NCBI RefSeq assembly: GCF_001485415.1
Contig: NZ_BCMQ01000006.1
Span: forward strand, 124,001 to 188,000
Length of the DNA stretch: 64,000 nucleotides
Source: Myroides odoratimimus
GTDB lineage: Bacteria; Bacteroidota; Bacteroidia; Flavobacteriales; Flavobacteriaceae
Direction: 5' to 3'
Position numbers and translations under genes: made by a program. Below, in pieces: positions 17,101 to 26,376 of the stretch. The notes beneath the pieces are model-generated. The model had not been told where the DNA came from, did no database searches, and saw only the letters and a list, made by a program, of their open reading frames with translations. Numbering within the stretch: the stretch's first letter is position 1; every line of letters starts with the position of its first letter.

Positions 17101-18003
17101 TTATCCTTTAAAAAAGTCCTTTAAAGCCGTTTTTAACGTCTTAAATTTAAAATCAAATCCTGAACTGATAATCTTTTCACTACTTACTTTTTGTCCTTCC
17201 GTTACTAAGATTGCTTTTTCTCCTAGAGCTACTCGAATAACGCTTTCTGGTATAGCAGGTAGCCAAATAGGCTTCCCCATTGCTTCACCTAAACTATTTG
17301 TAAACGCTCTATTCGTCAAAGGCTCTGGAGCTACGCCATTATAAATTCCCTCTAGCCCACGCTCTAAGACATAGACAAACAAGTTTACTAAATCATCAAT
17401 ATGAATCCAAGAATAATACTGCTGCCCTGTACCAATAGGTGCTCCTAACCATAGTCTAACAGGTTTTATCATCGTAGCTAATGCGCACTCGTGCAAATCT
17501 AATACTAAACCTATACGCACAAGGCTCACCTTAAGTCCCAATTCTCTAAAAGCTAAATTACCTCTTTCCCATTGTTCTACTACATTTCCTAAAAAGTTAG
17601 TAGCTTTTTGATAATGTTCTTCATCTTGTACCTCAGCTATATTACTGTAAATACCTATAGCAGATGCCCCAATAATATGTTTTATCTGGTGCATATTTTC
17701 TTTCAGCACTTGATACAGAAAAGCAGTTGGTATAATACGGCTATCTAATATTAACTTCTTACCAGCCTTAGACCAAGAATCGGCTATACTAGACCCCGCA
17801 AGATGAATAATAGCTTCTACTCCTTCTAAACAAGCGATATCGATTTCTCCTTTATAAGGATCCCATACAAATTCTTTTGCACCCTTTACCTCATTCTTCC
17901 CTAAAGAGCGTGTAAGGTAATGTACTTCATGACCTTGATTGATTAGAGATTGAGTTACTCTACTCCCGATAAAACCAGTAGCACCTGTTATCAGTACCTT
18001 CAT
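17101..18003 (-). CDS. TIGR01777-family NAD(P)-dependent epimerase
   Basis: A 300-residue extended short-chain dehydrogenase. It opens with the Rossmann motif KVLITGATGFIGSRV (GxxGxxG). The core holds EAIIHLAGSSIAD and ASAIGIYS, and the DUF1731 tail is recognisable by PIWLPAIPESVIRVALGEKA. These define the TIGR01777 (YfcH/SDR39U1) family, whose substrate is unknown. Its ATG overlaps the stop of the DUF4442 gene (TAATG). Confidence 0.93.
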   Translation of the reverse strand: MKVLITGATGFIGSRVTQSLINQGHEVHYLTRSLGKNEVKGAKEFVWDPYKGEIDIACLEGVEAIIHLAGSSIADSWSKAGKKLILDSRIIPTAFLYQVLKENMHQIKHIIGASAIGIYSNIAEVQDEEHYQKATNFLGNVVEQWERGNLAFRELGLKVSLVRIGLVLDLHECALATMIKPVRLWLGAPIGTGQQYYSWIHIDDLVNLFVYVLERGLEGIYNGVAPEPLTNRAFTNSLGEAMGKPIWLPAIPESVIRVALGEKAILVTEGQKVSSEKIISSGFDFKFKTLKTALKDFFKG

Positions 18004-18464
18004 TATTTTTTACTTCTTATTTTTAATGTCCATTCAAAGTTCATAACAGACACCTGATCACCATCCGCATTTCTTCCAATGCTCTTCATCCATACAGTGA
18101 CCCCTTCACCAGTATCTATTGTTTTCTTTATTGCTTCATCTAATAAGGCTCCATCTACACATTCAAAAAAGATGCGCCCTGTTGCCTTCTTGGTAAAACT
18201 ACTATTATTATTGGCTACTAGCATAGATATTTTCTCTCCACTCTCTGCAATCTTACGCATAACTAATGCTCCTGTAGATAATTCTGCTGCCATAGCTTGT
18301 ACAGCAAAGTACATAGAATTAAATGGATTCTGATTTTTCCAACCATGCTTAACAGTCGTAACTGCCCTTACATCAGATATTTCTTTCATACGCACACCTG
18401 TCCAATAAGCAGATGGCAATTTAAAAAACAAAAACTTATTAATACTCGATACGTTAAACTTCAT
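18003..18464 (-). CDS. DUF4442 hotdog-fold protein
   Basis: A 153-residue protein of the DUF4442 family, hotdog-fold relatives of acyl-CoA thioesterases. The chosen start (ATG ending at 18464, MKFNVSSINKF) gives the family's normal length; a longer frame to 18563 adds a hydrophobic stretch with no support. NPFNSMYFAVQAMAAELSTG is the segment equivalent to the thioesterase HxxxxFA/GxxxxxAE region, here with Asn-Pro. It is translationally coupled to the TIGR01777 gene. The true substrate is unknown. Confidence 0.82.
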   Translation of the reverse strand: MKFNVSSINKFLFFKLPSAYWTGVRMKEISDVRAVTTVKHGWKNQNPFNSMYFAVQAMAAELSTGALVMRKIAESGEKISMLVANNNSSFTKKATGRIFFECVDGALLDEAIKKTIDTGEGVTVWMKSIGRNADGDQVSVMNFEWTLKIRSKK

Positions 18465-18581
18465 AAAACTTAGATTTTTACTAAATATACAAAAAATGTT
18501 TATCCCTAACATAATTTTAATAAAAGTTAATTCTGCGTTAAAAAACATTACTATGCAATACAAAGTACCTTCCTTTAGATA

Positions 18582-18589
18582 TATCTTTG
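18582..18589 (+). promoter_or_regulatory. -7 box (TATCTTTG) of the padR-pspC pair
   Basis: TATCTTTG lies 27 nt before the PadR ATG. No TTG is present at the -33 position. Confidence 0.55.
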
Positions 18590-18616
18590 CTATAGAAAAT
18601 AAGAAACACTATTACC

Positions 18617-18958
18617 ATGAATATAGAAAACACAAAAGCTCAAATGCGAAAAGGTATTTTAGAGTTTTGCATTCTTTCTATTCTTAAAGAGAGAGATTGT
18701 TATACCTCAGAAATACTAGACGAATTAAAAAGCGTCAAGTTGGTAGTGGTAGAAGGTACAGTATATCCTTTACTAACTAGATTAAAAAATGATGATTACC
18801 TAGCTTATAGATGGGAAGAGTCCAGTTCTGGACCTCCACGCAAATACTACAAGCTAACCGAAAAAGGAGAATTATTTTTAGACGAATTAGCTAAAACATG
18901 GTATGAGTTAGCTAACGCAGTAAAAGAAATAACTACTAAAAAAATGAACGATGAATAA
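18617..18958 (+). CDS. PadR family transcriptional regulator
   Basis: A 113-residue winged-helix repressor of the PadR family. Visible are the recognition-helix region GILEFCILSILKERDCYTSEILDEL, the VVVEGTVYPLLTRL helix and the wing SSSGPPRKYYKLTEKG. Proteins of this type sense small molecules or envelope stress and usually repress the neighbouring gene. It overlaps the downstream PspC-domain gene by 8 nt. PadR plus PspC is a recurring Bacteroidota pair, suggesting autoregulated control of that membrane protein. Confidence 0.93.
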   Translation: MNIENTKAQMRKGILEFCILSILKERDCYTSEILDELKSVKLVVVEGTVYPLLTRLKNDDYLAYRWEESSSGPPRKYYKLTEKGELFLDELAKTWYELANAVKEITTKKMNDE

Positions 18959-20471
18959 AACACTTACAATCAATATAGCAGGATCAGTTTTTCACATAGA
19001 TGAAAATGCTTATCTAAAACTAGATCAATATCTAAAGGCAATCAAACGTTCGTTTCCTAAAGAAGAACAGGACGAAATCATTCATGATATTGAAATCAGA
19101 ATAGCAGAACTATTCTCTGAGAATATTACAGACTCTAATCAAGTAATCACAATAGCTGATGTAGACAGAGTGATCTCTATTATGGGAAGTCCAGAAGACT
19201 ATATAATAGATGAAGAGCCAACTGCAAAAACAGAGACTAAATATGTCTACACAGGCACCAAAAAACTATACCGAGATGGTGAGAATGCTATGGTAGGTGG
19301 AGTATTAGCTGGTCTAGGTCACTACTTTAAGATAGACACGGTATGGATGAGAATTATCTTTATGATATTAGTATTATTCTACGGAACAGGAGTTTTATTA
19401 TACCTTATCTTATGGATTATCGTACCAGAAGCGAAGACTACTTCTCAGATCTTAGAAATGAAAAGAGAGCCTATAAACATCTCTACTATTGAGAAAAAGG
19501 TAATGGAGAATGTTAATTATGTAACGAGCAAAATCAATGATGTAGACTACGAGCATATCAAAAATCAAACGAAAAGAGCTGGTGAACGCAGTGGTAAAAT
19601 AATCCTAAATATCATCGGTATCTTCTTTATCGTCATCAGTGTATTGTCCATATTTTCAAGCATAATTGGTATTTCTGCAGCCTTGATTAATAAAGAAATT
19701 ATCTTAGAAGAAATAGGTTCTGAATTTCCTTTACTTTCTGCAGGAGTTTATCCATTTTGGGTGAGTACCTTATTACTAACTTCTTTAGTTACCCTTCCTT
19801 TCATCGGATTGTTAATTATAGGGTTACGCATGATCTATACTAACATTAAGTATGTAGCCCTAATCATAATTGGGTTATTACTACTGTGGTTTATTTCTTT
19901 AGGTTTATTCTCTATACCATTCTTAAATGCTAAAAACTATGAATCTCGACACGTCTATAGAACTGAATATACAGAGTCTGCTAAGGCTACCTCAGAATTC
20001 AGCTTTGATGACACTACTGATGAAATCAAAATCACATTAGTAACAGAGGATTATTTCAAATCAGATAAGTCAAAAACAGAAGGGTTTGAAGTAAAGGAGA
20101 TCAACTCTCTTTTGCCTATCGAAATAGAGATTTTACCAACATTTCAAAACGAAATATACGGTACTTCAGAAGTTAAAGACTTTACTATCAATAAAAAGAA
20201 AAACAAGATAATAGAGATAGATTTGAACTTAACCAACTTAAATCAAGAAGGGAATCAATTAATCATTTCTAACAATCTATTTCCAGAAAACAAAACAAAT
20301 GCAGATACTGAAAATGCAAAAATAGTATACACTATTTACATCCCAAAAGGAAAAAAAGTATACATCAGTGAACCAGTAAAAGCATTGATAAAATCAAACG
20401 AGACACTTACAGCTGGAGCGCATTGGTACGAGATGCAAGAGGACTCTACCCTTAAATGCTCTGACTGCTAG
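18951..20471 (+). CDS. PspC-domain membrane protein
   Basis: A 506-residue membrane protein. The N-terminal ~85 residues are a cytoplasmic DUF1700/HAAS-like helical region (EEQDEIIHDIEIRIAELF). Next is a PspC domain (about 100-160) with GGVLAGLGHYFKIDTVWMRI and its TM helix. Three or four further TM helices lie between 205 and 330. A large extracytoplasmic beta-rich C-terminus follows. By analogy with PspC it may sense membrane stress. It overlaps the PadR gene and is the likely target of that regulator. Confidence 0.88.
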   Translation: MNKTLTINIAGSVFHIDENAYLKLDQYLKAIKRSFPKEEQDEIIHDIEIRIAELFSENITDSNQVITIADVDRVISIMGSPEDYIIDEEPTAKTETKYVYTGTKKLYRDGENAMVGGVLAGLGHYFKIDTVWMRIIFMILVLFYGTGVLLYLILWIIVPEAKTTSQILEMKREPINISTIEKKVMENVNYVTSKINDVDYEHIKNQTKRAGERSGKIILNIIGIFFIVISVLSIFSSIIGISAALINKEIILEEIGSEFPLLSAGVYPFWVSTLLLTSLVTLPFIGLLIIGLRMIYTNIKYVALIIIGLLLLWFISLGLFSIPFLNAKNYESRHVYRTEYTESAKATSEFSFDDTTDEIKITLVTEDYFKSDKSKTEGFEVKEINSLLPIEIEILPTFQNEIYGTSEVKDFTINKKKNKIIEIDLNLTNLNQEGNQLIISNNLFPENKTNADTENAKIVYTIYIPKGKKVYISEPVKALIKSNETLTAGAHWYEMQEDSTLKCSDC

Positions 20472-20502
20472 TAATATTAATTTTGTTTCAATTATTACCA
20501 AT

Positions 20503-20534
20503 AAAAAAGGTTCCTTTTTAAGGAACCTTTTTTT
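20503..20534. terminator. Bidirectional terminator
   Basis: A perfect 14-bp stem (20503-20516 with 20520-20533) with a 3-nt loop, A-tract on one side and T-tract on the other, between convergent genes. Confidence 0.9.
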
Positions 20535-20551
20535 GTATCATATTCATCTGA

Positions 20552-21259
20552 TTAGTAAGAACCAGATTCGTTATAAGCATCTCTGATCATTTTATCATTT
20601 GCTTTAATCGCAAACTCTACACGTCTATTCTTAGCTTGTCCTTCTTTCGTATCGTTAGAAGCGATAGGGTCAGCTACACCGAAACCATCTGTCTTCATAC
20701 GATTAGCAGCTACACCTTTAGACGCTAAATATTGTCTTACAGATGCTGCACGTTTTTTAGATAAGCTTAAGTTATACTCTTCTCTACCTGTATTATCCGT
20801 ATATCCGTATATCTCGATATCTGTATCTTGATTCTCAGGATCTTTAAATACTGTAGTTAACTTGTCTAAATTATCTTTTGCTCTTTGTGTTAACGTTGAA
20901 GAGTTTAAATCAAAGTTTACAGAATTCTCTCCTAACACTAGCTTGATTCCCTCTCCTACACGTTCTACTTGAGCACCAGGTACCGTGTTTTCGATCTGAC
21001 GTGCTTGCTTATCCATCTTGTTTCCGATCACTCCTCCAGCAGCACCACCGATTACACCTCCTAGTACAGCACCTAGAGCACCGTTACCTCCTTTACCGAT
21101 ATTGTTTCCTAAGATCCCTCCGATAATAGCTCCACCTGCAGCACCGATAGCAGCACCACGTTGTGTCTTATTAGAGTTTTTAGCAGCTTCACATCCTGTT
21201 AAAGATACTGAAGAGATTAATAATGTTCCTGCTAATATAAATGTGGCTGTTTTTTTCAT
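20552..21259 (-). CDS. OmpA family lipoprotein with glycine-zipper region
   Basis: A 235-residue outer-membrane lipoprotein. The signal peptide ends in the lipobox LTGC (Cys22). A Gly/Ala-rich glycine-zipper segment (about residues 35-85) may insert in the membrane. The OmpA C-terminal peptidoglycan-binding domain (about 115-225) has the family motifs IEIYGYTDNTGREEYNLSLS, RAASVRQYLAS and NRRVEF. It probably links the outer membrane to peptidoglycan. It lies 31 bp downstream of a lipocalin-like lipoprotein gene on the same strand, likely one transcript. Confidence 0.93.
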   Translation of the reverse strand: MKKTATFILAGTLLISSVSLTGCEAAKNSNKTQRGAAIGAAGGAIIGGILGNNIGKGGNGALGAVLGGVIGGAAGGVIGNKMDKQARQIENTVPGAQVERVGEGIKLVLGENSVNFDLNSSTLTQRAKDNLDKLTTVFKDPENQDTDIEIYGYTDNTGREEYNLSLSKKRAASVRQYLASKGVAANRMKTDGFGVADPIASNDTKEGQAKNRRVEFAIKANDKMIRDAYNESGSY

Positions 21260-21290
21260 CTTGTTTTATTGTTTTGTTTTAAAAGGTAAA

Positions 21291-21749
21291 TTAATTCTTA
21301 GTAAAGCGGTATGTCACATCATACGATTGTCCACCTGCATAGAATTTATCAACTAACTCAAATGTATTAGCTGTTTGATTCTTCACACGTAGAGAATACC
21401 CTGTTGTTACATTTTTAGCTTTGACACCCTCATCGACGAATTTAAATTCGAAGTTACCATTCGGAGTAACAGTCCATTTAAAATCACTTGCAAAACTAGG
21501 ACAGTCTCCTCCTTTTGTCAATTCTACTACACCTGTATTATTGTTAGAAACGAATTTCCATTGGCTCCCAATAAAACATTGTGAATCAGCAATATTAAAT
21601 GAACTCACTTTTACGAACTCACCACCGATGTGCTTGATATCCGTTAAAGTCCAATTCCCTTTTATCCCTACCTGAGATTTTGTGTCCATAGTAGGCTTAC
21701 ACGATGCTACTGCAAGAGCCAGTGCACCAAATAATACTAATTTTTTCAT
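21291..21749 (-). CDS. Lipocalin-like lipoprotein
   Basis: A 152-residue lipoprotein starting MKKLVLFGALALAVASC, lipobox VASC. I use the ATG ending at 21749; the longer frame adds a basic stretch that would ruin the signal peptide and would overlap the promoter. The mature part begins GIKGNWTLTDI, the GxW start of lipocalin folds, and contains two further Cys (in DSQCFIG and GGDCPS) that could pair. Bacteroidota homologues are annotated 'lipocalin family protein'. It probably is co-transcribed with the OmpA gene. Confidence 0.82.
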   Translation of the reverse strand: MKKLVLFGALALAVASCKPTMDTKSQVGIKGNWTLTDIKHIGGEFVKVSSFNIADSQCFIGSQWKFVSNNNTGVVELTKGGDCPSFASDFKWTVTPNGNFEFKFVDEGVKAKNVTTGYSLRVKNQTANTFELVDKFYAGGQSYDVTYRFTKN

Positions 21750-21793
21750 AGATTTTTTATTATTGTTACGTTTTCTTTTGCGCGATACTCTTC

Positions 21794-21801
21794 TCAAAGT
21801 T
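21794..21801 (-). promoter_or_regulatory. -7 box (TAACTTTG) of the lipocalin-OmpA operon
   Basis: The minus strand reads TAACTTTG 45 nt upstream of the ATG ending at 21749. Confidence 0.6.
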
Positions 21802-21923
21802 ACGAAGAAATAAGATAACCTTGAGTTTTCTGACAAAGTGACACTCTTTTTGCTTTGGTATCTTTTTTGTCCTTACAACACTGTAAAAATATTAAAAATT
21901 CAAATAACATTAAACATACAACT

Positions 21924-23780
21924 ATGACATCTGGAAAAATTAACGTTACAGTGGAGAACATCTTCCCACTTATTAAAAAGTTCCTTTACAGTGATCACGA
22001 AATTTTTTTAAGAGAGTTAGTATCTAATGCTACTGATGCTACATTAAAACTAAAACATTTAACGAGTATAGGGGAGGCTAATGTAGAATATGGAGACCCT
22101 ATCATTGAAGTTAAAATAGACAAAGACAATAAAAAACTTCACATCATAGACCAAGGTCTAGGGATGACTAAAGAAGAAGTAGAAAAATACATTAATCAAG
22201 TTGCTTTCTCTGGAGCTGAAGAGTTCTTAGAGAAATATAAAGATTCGGCTAAAGACACAGGTATCATCGGACACTTTGGTCTAGGGTTCTACTCTGCTTT
22301 TATGGTAGCGGATAAAGTAGAAATCTTCACTAAATCATTTAAAGATGAGCCTGCTGCACATTGGACTTGTGATGGTAGCCCAGAGTACACTTTAGAAGCA
22401 TGCGACAAAACGACTAGAGGTACTGAGATTGTATTACACATTGCGGAGGATTCACTAGACTTCTTAGAAGACTATAAAATCCGTGAGTTATTAGTAAAAT
22501 ACAATAAATTCATGCCTGTGCCTATTAAGTTCGGTACGCATGAAGAAGGCGAAGGAGATGATAAAGTAGAAGTAGATACTATTATCAATAATCCTAACCC
22601 AGCATGGACAAAACAACCTGCTGACTTAAGTGATGAAGATTATAAGAATTTCTATAAAGAGTTATACCCTACTCAATTCGAAGATCCTTTATTCAATATC
22701 CACTTAAATGTAGATTATCCATTTAACCTTACAGGTATCTTATACTTCCCTAAGTTAAGTGCTGATCTTCAAATGCAAAAAGACAAAATCCAATTATACC
22801 AAAACCAAGTATTCGTAACGGATAATGTAGAAGGTATCGTTCCTGACTTTTTGACAATGTTAAAAGGAGTTATTGACTCTCCAGACATCCCATTGAACGT
22901 ATCTCGTTCTTACCTTCAGGCTGATGGTAATGTGAAGAAAATCTCTAACTATATCACTCGTAAAGTAGCTGATAAGTTAAAATCGTTATTTAACGAAAAT
23001 AGAGAAGACTTCGAAAGCAAATGGAATGATATCAAAATCGTACTAGAATACGGTATGTTATCTGAAGAGAAGTTCTACGAAAAAGCAGGAGCATTCATGC
23101 TTTACCCTACTGTAGATAATAAATTCTATACATTAGAAGAATTAAAAGAAGCTACTAAAGATAACCAAACTGACAAAGACGGTAATCTAGTAATCTTATA
23201 TGCTTCTAATAAAGATGCTCAACACAGCTATATCGCAGCTGCACAAGAGAAAGGATACCAAGTATTATTATTAGACTCTCCTATCGTATCTCACTTGATC
23301 CAAAAGTTAGAAAGCGATAATGAGAAAACTACTTTCGTACGTGTAGACTCTGACCATATCAATAACTTGATTAAGAAAGAGGATTCTGAAATCTCTAGAT
23401 TATCTGAAGATGAACAAAAATCATTACAAGAGATCGTAGAGAATATCGTACCTAAAGATAAATATACTGTGAAGCTAGAAGCTATGGACAGCACAGCAGA
23501 GCCATTCATCATTACACAGCCTGAGTTTATGCGTCGTATGAAAGAAATGAGCCAGTCAGGTGGTGGAGGTATGTTCGGTATGGGTAACTTCCCTGAGATG
23601 TATAACCTAGTGGTGAACACAAACTCTCCTCTAGCATCTAACATCATCGGTAATGCTGATGAAGCAACTAGAACAGAAAGTATCAAACAAGCAATGGACC
23701 TTGCAAAACTATCTCAAGGTTTATTAAAAGGTGAAGAACTTACTGCCTTCGTAAAAAGAAATTTCAACAATCTGAAATAA
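21924..23780 (+). CDS. htpG: Molecular chaperone HtpG (Hsp90)
   Basis: Bacterial Hsp90, an ATP-driven cytosolic chaperone working after DnaK. It starts at the ATG at 21924 (MTSGKINVTVENIFPL), giving 618 residues against 624 in E. coli; the longer frame from 21855 is not expected. The GHKL ATP-binding motifs are all present: LRELVSNATDA, IIDQGLGMTKEEV, FGLGFYSAFMVADKV and TRGTEIVLH. The middle domain holds the conserved Arg in LNVSRSYLQ. No eukaryote-type linker or MEEVD tail. It is monocistronic with a strong terminator. Confidence 0.97.
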   Translation: MTSGKINVTVENIFPLIKKFLYSDHEIFLRELVSNATDATLKLKHLTSIGEANVEYGDPIIEVKIDKDNKKLHIIDQGLGMTKEEVEKYINQVAFSGAEEFLEKYKDSAKDTGIIGHFGLGFYSAFMVADKVEIFTKSFKDEPAAHWTCDGSPEYTLEACDKTTRGTEIVLHIAEDSLDFLEDYKIRELLVKYNKFMPVPIKFGTHEEGEGDDKVEVDTIINNPNPAWTKQPADLSDEDYKNFYKELYPTQFEDPLFNIHLNVDYPFNLTGILYFPKLSADLQMQKDKIQLYQNQVFVTDNVEGIVPDFLTMLKGVIDSPDIPLNVSRSYLQADGNVKKISNYITRKVADKLKSLFNENREDFESKWNDIKIVLEYGMLSEEKFYEKAGAFMLYPTVDNKFYTLEELKEATKDNQTDKDGNLVILYASNKDAQHSYIAAAQEKGYQVLLLDSPIVSHLIQKLESDNEKTTFVRVDSDHINNLIKKEDSEISRLSEDEQKSLQEIVENIVPKDKYTVKLEAMDSTAEPFIITQPEFMRRMKEMSQSGGGGMFGMGNFPEMYNLVVNTNSPLASNIIGNADEATRTESIKQAMDLAKLSQGLLKGEELTAFVKRNFNNLK

Positions 23781-23798
23781 GATTATAGCACTTCCAGA

Positions 23799-23838
23799 GA
23801 AGCCCATAACAGTGATGTTATGGGCTTTTCTTTTTTAC
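23799..23838 (+). terminator. Rho-independent terminator after htpG
   Basis: AGCCCATAACA / TGTTATGGGCT, an 11-bp stem with a 4-nt loop, then TTTTCTTTTTT. Confidence 0.9.
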
Positions 23839-24025
23839 AAACAGATCCCCTCGTTTTGTAATATTCCTTTCCTTTTATCCAATATACTATTATCTCAACT
23901 ATACTTCCTTAGTTTTTCACTTGATTTTAGTGACTTATCTAAAAGTCCTTTCTTATCTCTACACCATCCCTGCATTACACTTTCTACTAGCTAATCTTTC
24001 TATTTCATTTTACTATACTAGCACA

Positions 24026-24120
24026 TTGCTAGGGGTATTCTTGCACATTCCTTCGACAAAATAGCCTTCTAGGCAAGCAAACCCCAAGGATACTCCTAGC
24101 AAACCTCTAGAAAGTGCAAG
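24026..24120. repeat. Interleaved inverted repeats in the htpG-EamA gap
   Basis: The 430-bp gap 23839-24269 has no convincing gene. In it TTGCTAGGGGTATTC (24026-24040) pairs with GGATACTCCTAGCAA (24088-24102), 13 of 15 positions. CTTGCACATTC (24040-24050) pairs with GAAAGTGCAAG (24110-24120), 10 of 11. The order is A-B-A'-B', so the arms interleave rather than nest. A small hairpin GCCT-TCT-AGGC lies between at 24064-24074. It could be a decayed mobile repeat or an RNA structure. Confidence 0.5.
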
Positions 24121-24241
24121 CCAACCTAGATATAGATGGCTTATAGGAGCATTAAAACAAACATTCTTAATTTATAATTTCTAATTCCTAACCGAAGTAT
24201 AGTGCTAGACATTTGTCCTAGACTGCTGAAAAAAATATGAC

Positions 24242-24249
24242 TACCTTTG
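24242..24249 (+). promoter_or_regulatory. -7 box (TACCTTTG) of the EamA transporter gene
   Basis: TACCTTTG lies 20 nt before the ATG at 24270. It overlaps the first codons of the longer frame beginning at 24237, which argues for the downstream start. Confidence 0.5.
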
Positions 24250-24269
24250 CCACGCAAAAAGTAATAAAA

Positions 24270-25247
24270 ATGAAAGAACAAAATACAGCAAAAGGTGTTT
24301 TCTTAGTTGCTATCGGAGCGTCTAGTTTCGGTATGTTAGCTTCGTTCGTAAAACTGGCTTATGCACAGGGATATACGACTGCAGAAGTAACATTGTCTCA
24401 AGTACTTATTGGGTTAATCTGTGTGACCTTAATCAATGTGCTACGCAAGAAGTCTAGTGATGAACAAAAGGCGACTTCTAAAGATATTAGACAATTAATC
24501 TTAGCTGGTACTTCGATGGGATTCACTTCTGTATTATATTATATGGCTGTGAGTTATATCGATGCTTCTATCGCAGTAGTTCTCTTAATGCAGTCTGTAT
24601 GGATCGGTATCGTATTAGACAGTATCGCGACTAAAACGTTTCCTAATCTCTTAAAAATAATCTCTGTTATCTTAATCTTATCAGGGACATTATTAGCGAC
24701 TAATGTATTGTTTAGTGAAATCAAGTTAGATATTAGAGGAGTGATATTTGGTTTTATGGCAGCGTGCTCTTTTGCTACTACGTTATTTGCTTCAGGGCGT
24801 ATCGCTAATCACTTAGCAGCTCCTAAGCGAAGTATGTTTATGCTATGTGGTGCAGCGACTATTGTATCTATCTTTGTGATCATAACACAGATAGGGCCTA
24901 ATAACTCTGATGCGATGATGAGCTTCTATACGATGTTCTCTGACAATACTTCTGGTATCCGTGATTTTGACTGGAGTATCTTCTACGGATGGGGACTTAT
25001 ATTAGCCTTATTCGGTACTGTATTACCTCCTATATTCTTGAATATGGGATTCCCATTGACAGGAGTTGGCCTAGGAAGTATTATCTCTTCATTAGAACTA
25101 CCTGCTTCTGTGACAGTAGCTTTCTTTGTTCTAAAAGAAGAAGTTATCTTCATTCAATGGATGGGAATATTAATGATACTAGGCGCTATCGTACTGATGA
25201 ATAGCAACCTATTATTTAAAAAGAAAAAAATTGAGGTAGTGGAATAA
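24270..25247 (+). CDS. EamA/DMT family transporter
   Basis: A 325-residue inner-membrane protein of the drug/metabolite transporter superfamily with about ten TM helices in two EamA repeats (roughly residues 8-145 and 155-305). The motifs AIGASSFGMLASFVKLAY at the start and FFVLKEEVIFIQWMGILMILGAIVL in the last repeat are typical. Family members export amino acids, purines or other metabolites; the substrate here is unknown. The start at 24270 (MKEQNTAKGVF) is chosen over the ATG at 24237 because of the promoter box. Confidence 0.92.
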   Translation: MKEQNTAKGVFLVAIGASSFGMLASFVKLAYAQGYTTAEVTLSQVLIGLICVTLINVLRKKSSDEQKATSKDIRQLILAGTSMGFTSVLYYMAVSYIDASIAVVLLMQSVWIGIVLDSIATKTFPNLLKIISVILILSGTLLATNVLFSEIKLDIRGVIFGFMAACSFATTLFASGRIANHLAAPKRSMFMLCGAATIVSIFVIITQIGPNNSDAMMSFYTMFSDNTSGIRDFDWSIFYGWGLILALFGTVLPPIFLNMGFPLTGVGLGSIISSLELPASVTVAFFVLKEEVIFIQWMGILMILGAIVLMNSNLLFKKKKIEVVE

Positions 25248-25278
25248 CTTCCTCATTGTAGTTTTTATATATAAATTT

Positions 25279-25316
25279 AAAAAGCCTTCTCTTGTTGATC
25301 AAAAGAAGGCTTTTTT
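25279..25316. terminator. Bidirectional terminator
   Basis: AAAAGCCTTCT / AGAAGGCTTTT stem with a 13-nt loop and a T run, between the convergent EamA and yggS genes. Confidence 0.82.
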
Positions 25317-25327
25317 ATTGAATTGAG

Positions 25328-26068
25328 TTACTTTATATTCTTCTCTTCGTTCCAGTAGTAGCTATCTGGATAGATACGTTCACCGAAGATGGCAGTACCT
25401 ACTCTAACGATGGTAGCCCCTTCTTCAATCGCTATTTCTAGGTCATGGCTCATCCCCATAGAGAGTTCTTTCATTTCTACATTAGGCAGTTGGAGCGCTA
25501 TCGCCTCTTGTTGTACTTTCTTTAGTATTTTAAAACAAGGGCGTACCAACTTCTCTTCTGCGCTGAATAAGCCAATTGTCATTAGTCCCTTGATGTGTAA
25601 TCGATCATACGTAGCGACTTCTTTTATAAACTCAACAGCCGCTTCTGGTGCTACCCCGAACTTGCTATCTTCATCAGAAGTATTCACTTGGATTAATACA
25701 TCTATTGTTCTGTTATCTCGTTCTAAGAGTTGTTGTAATTTTTCTACTACACTGATGCGGTCTATAGACTCTATGCAAGTTACTCCATACTTCAGGATAT
25801 CTTTGATCTTGTTGGTCTGTAGATGTCCGATAAAGTGTCTAGTACAATTATCTGTACCTATACCTTCATACTTATCCCTTAGCTCTTGTACCTTATTCTC
25901 TCCTATCAGAGGGTATCCCTCCTCTATCGCTATCTTTATTCTATCTGCATCTACCGTCTTAGTAGCGAGCAATAGTTGTACCTCATCTCTAGAACGACCA
26001 CTGTGTGCGCATGCTGCTGTAATACGCTTTTCTAAACTTGCTAAATTATCCTTTATTCTAGTTTTCAT
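25328..26068 (-). CDS. yggS: YggS family PLP homeostasis protein
   Basis: A 246-residue PLP-binding protein (YggS/PLPBP) with a single alanine-racemase-like TIM barrel, which maintains PLP and amino-acid balance and is not a racemase itself. Evidence: PLP lysine Lys37 in LLLATKTVDAD, the IGENKVQEL motif, HFIGHLQTNK, IQVNTSDEDSKFG, GLMTIG and the phosphate loop ELSMGMSHDLEIAIEEGATIVRVGTAIFG-type end. The start is at the ATG ending at 26068 (MKTRIKDN), giving the family's usual length; a longer frame to 26098 is not needed. Confidence 0.95.
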   Translation of the reverse strand: MKTRIKDNLASLEKRITAACAHSGRSRDEVQLLLATKTVDADRIKIAIEEGYPLIGENKVQELRDKYEGIGTDNCTRHFIGHLQTNKIKDILKYGVTCIESIDRISVVEKLQQLLERDNRTIDVLIQVNTSDEDSKFGVAPEAAVEFIKEVATYDRLHIKGLMTIGLFSAEEKLVRPCFKILKKVQQEAIALQLPNVEMKELSMGMSHDLEIAIEEGATIVRVGTAIFGERIYPDSYYWNEEKNIK

Positions 26069-26376
26069 ACTTCTCGATTTAAAAAAAGGATATCCCAAAG
26101 ATTGTTACTAAGGGATATCATGAACTAAACAACAGTTAGATTTTACTTTAGACTATTATCCTTTACTGTTACTACAAATGTAATACTCCTTTTGATCAAA
26201 TAGATAACACAGATTTAATAATATGAGCTAGTCCAGATACGCACTAAGCGCCTCACTGAAAATAGTGATTTTGTGAATCAGACCATAAAATATTGCTAAT
26301 ATGCGAAAATAATAAGGGAGACTTCTTTACTTTTACCCTCGATAAGACACAAACAAAACCATTTAAAAAAGAACCT
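26069..26376. other. Intergenic region with no gene seen
   Basis: Between divergent yggS and the MORN-repeat gene. Only a small perfect hairpin, TCACT-GAAAAT-AGTGA at 26253-26268, and a weak TACTTTTA box near 26331 were noticed. Confidence 0.4.

Noticed and set aside
23812..23994. 60-residue open frame after htpG
   Set aside because: It starts inside the htpG terminator and has no coding character or ribosome site.
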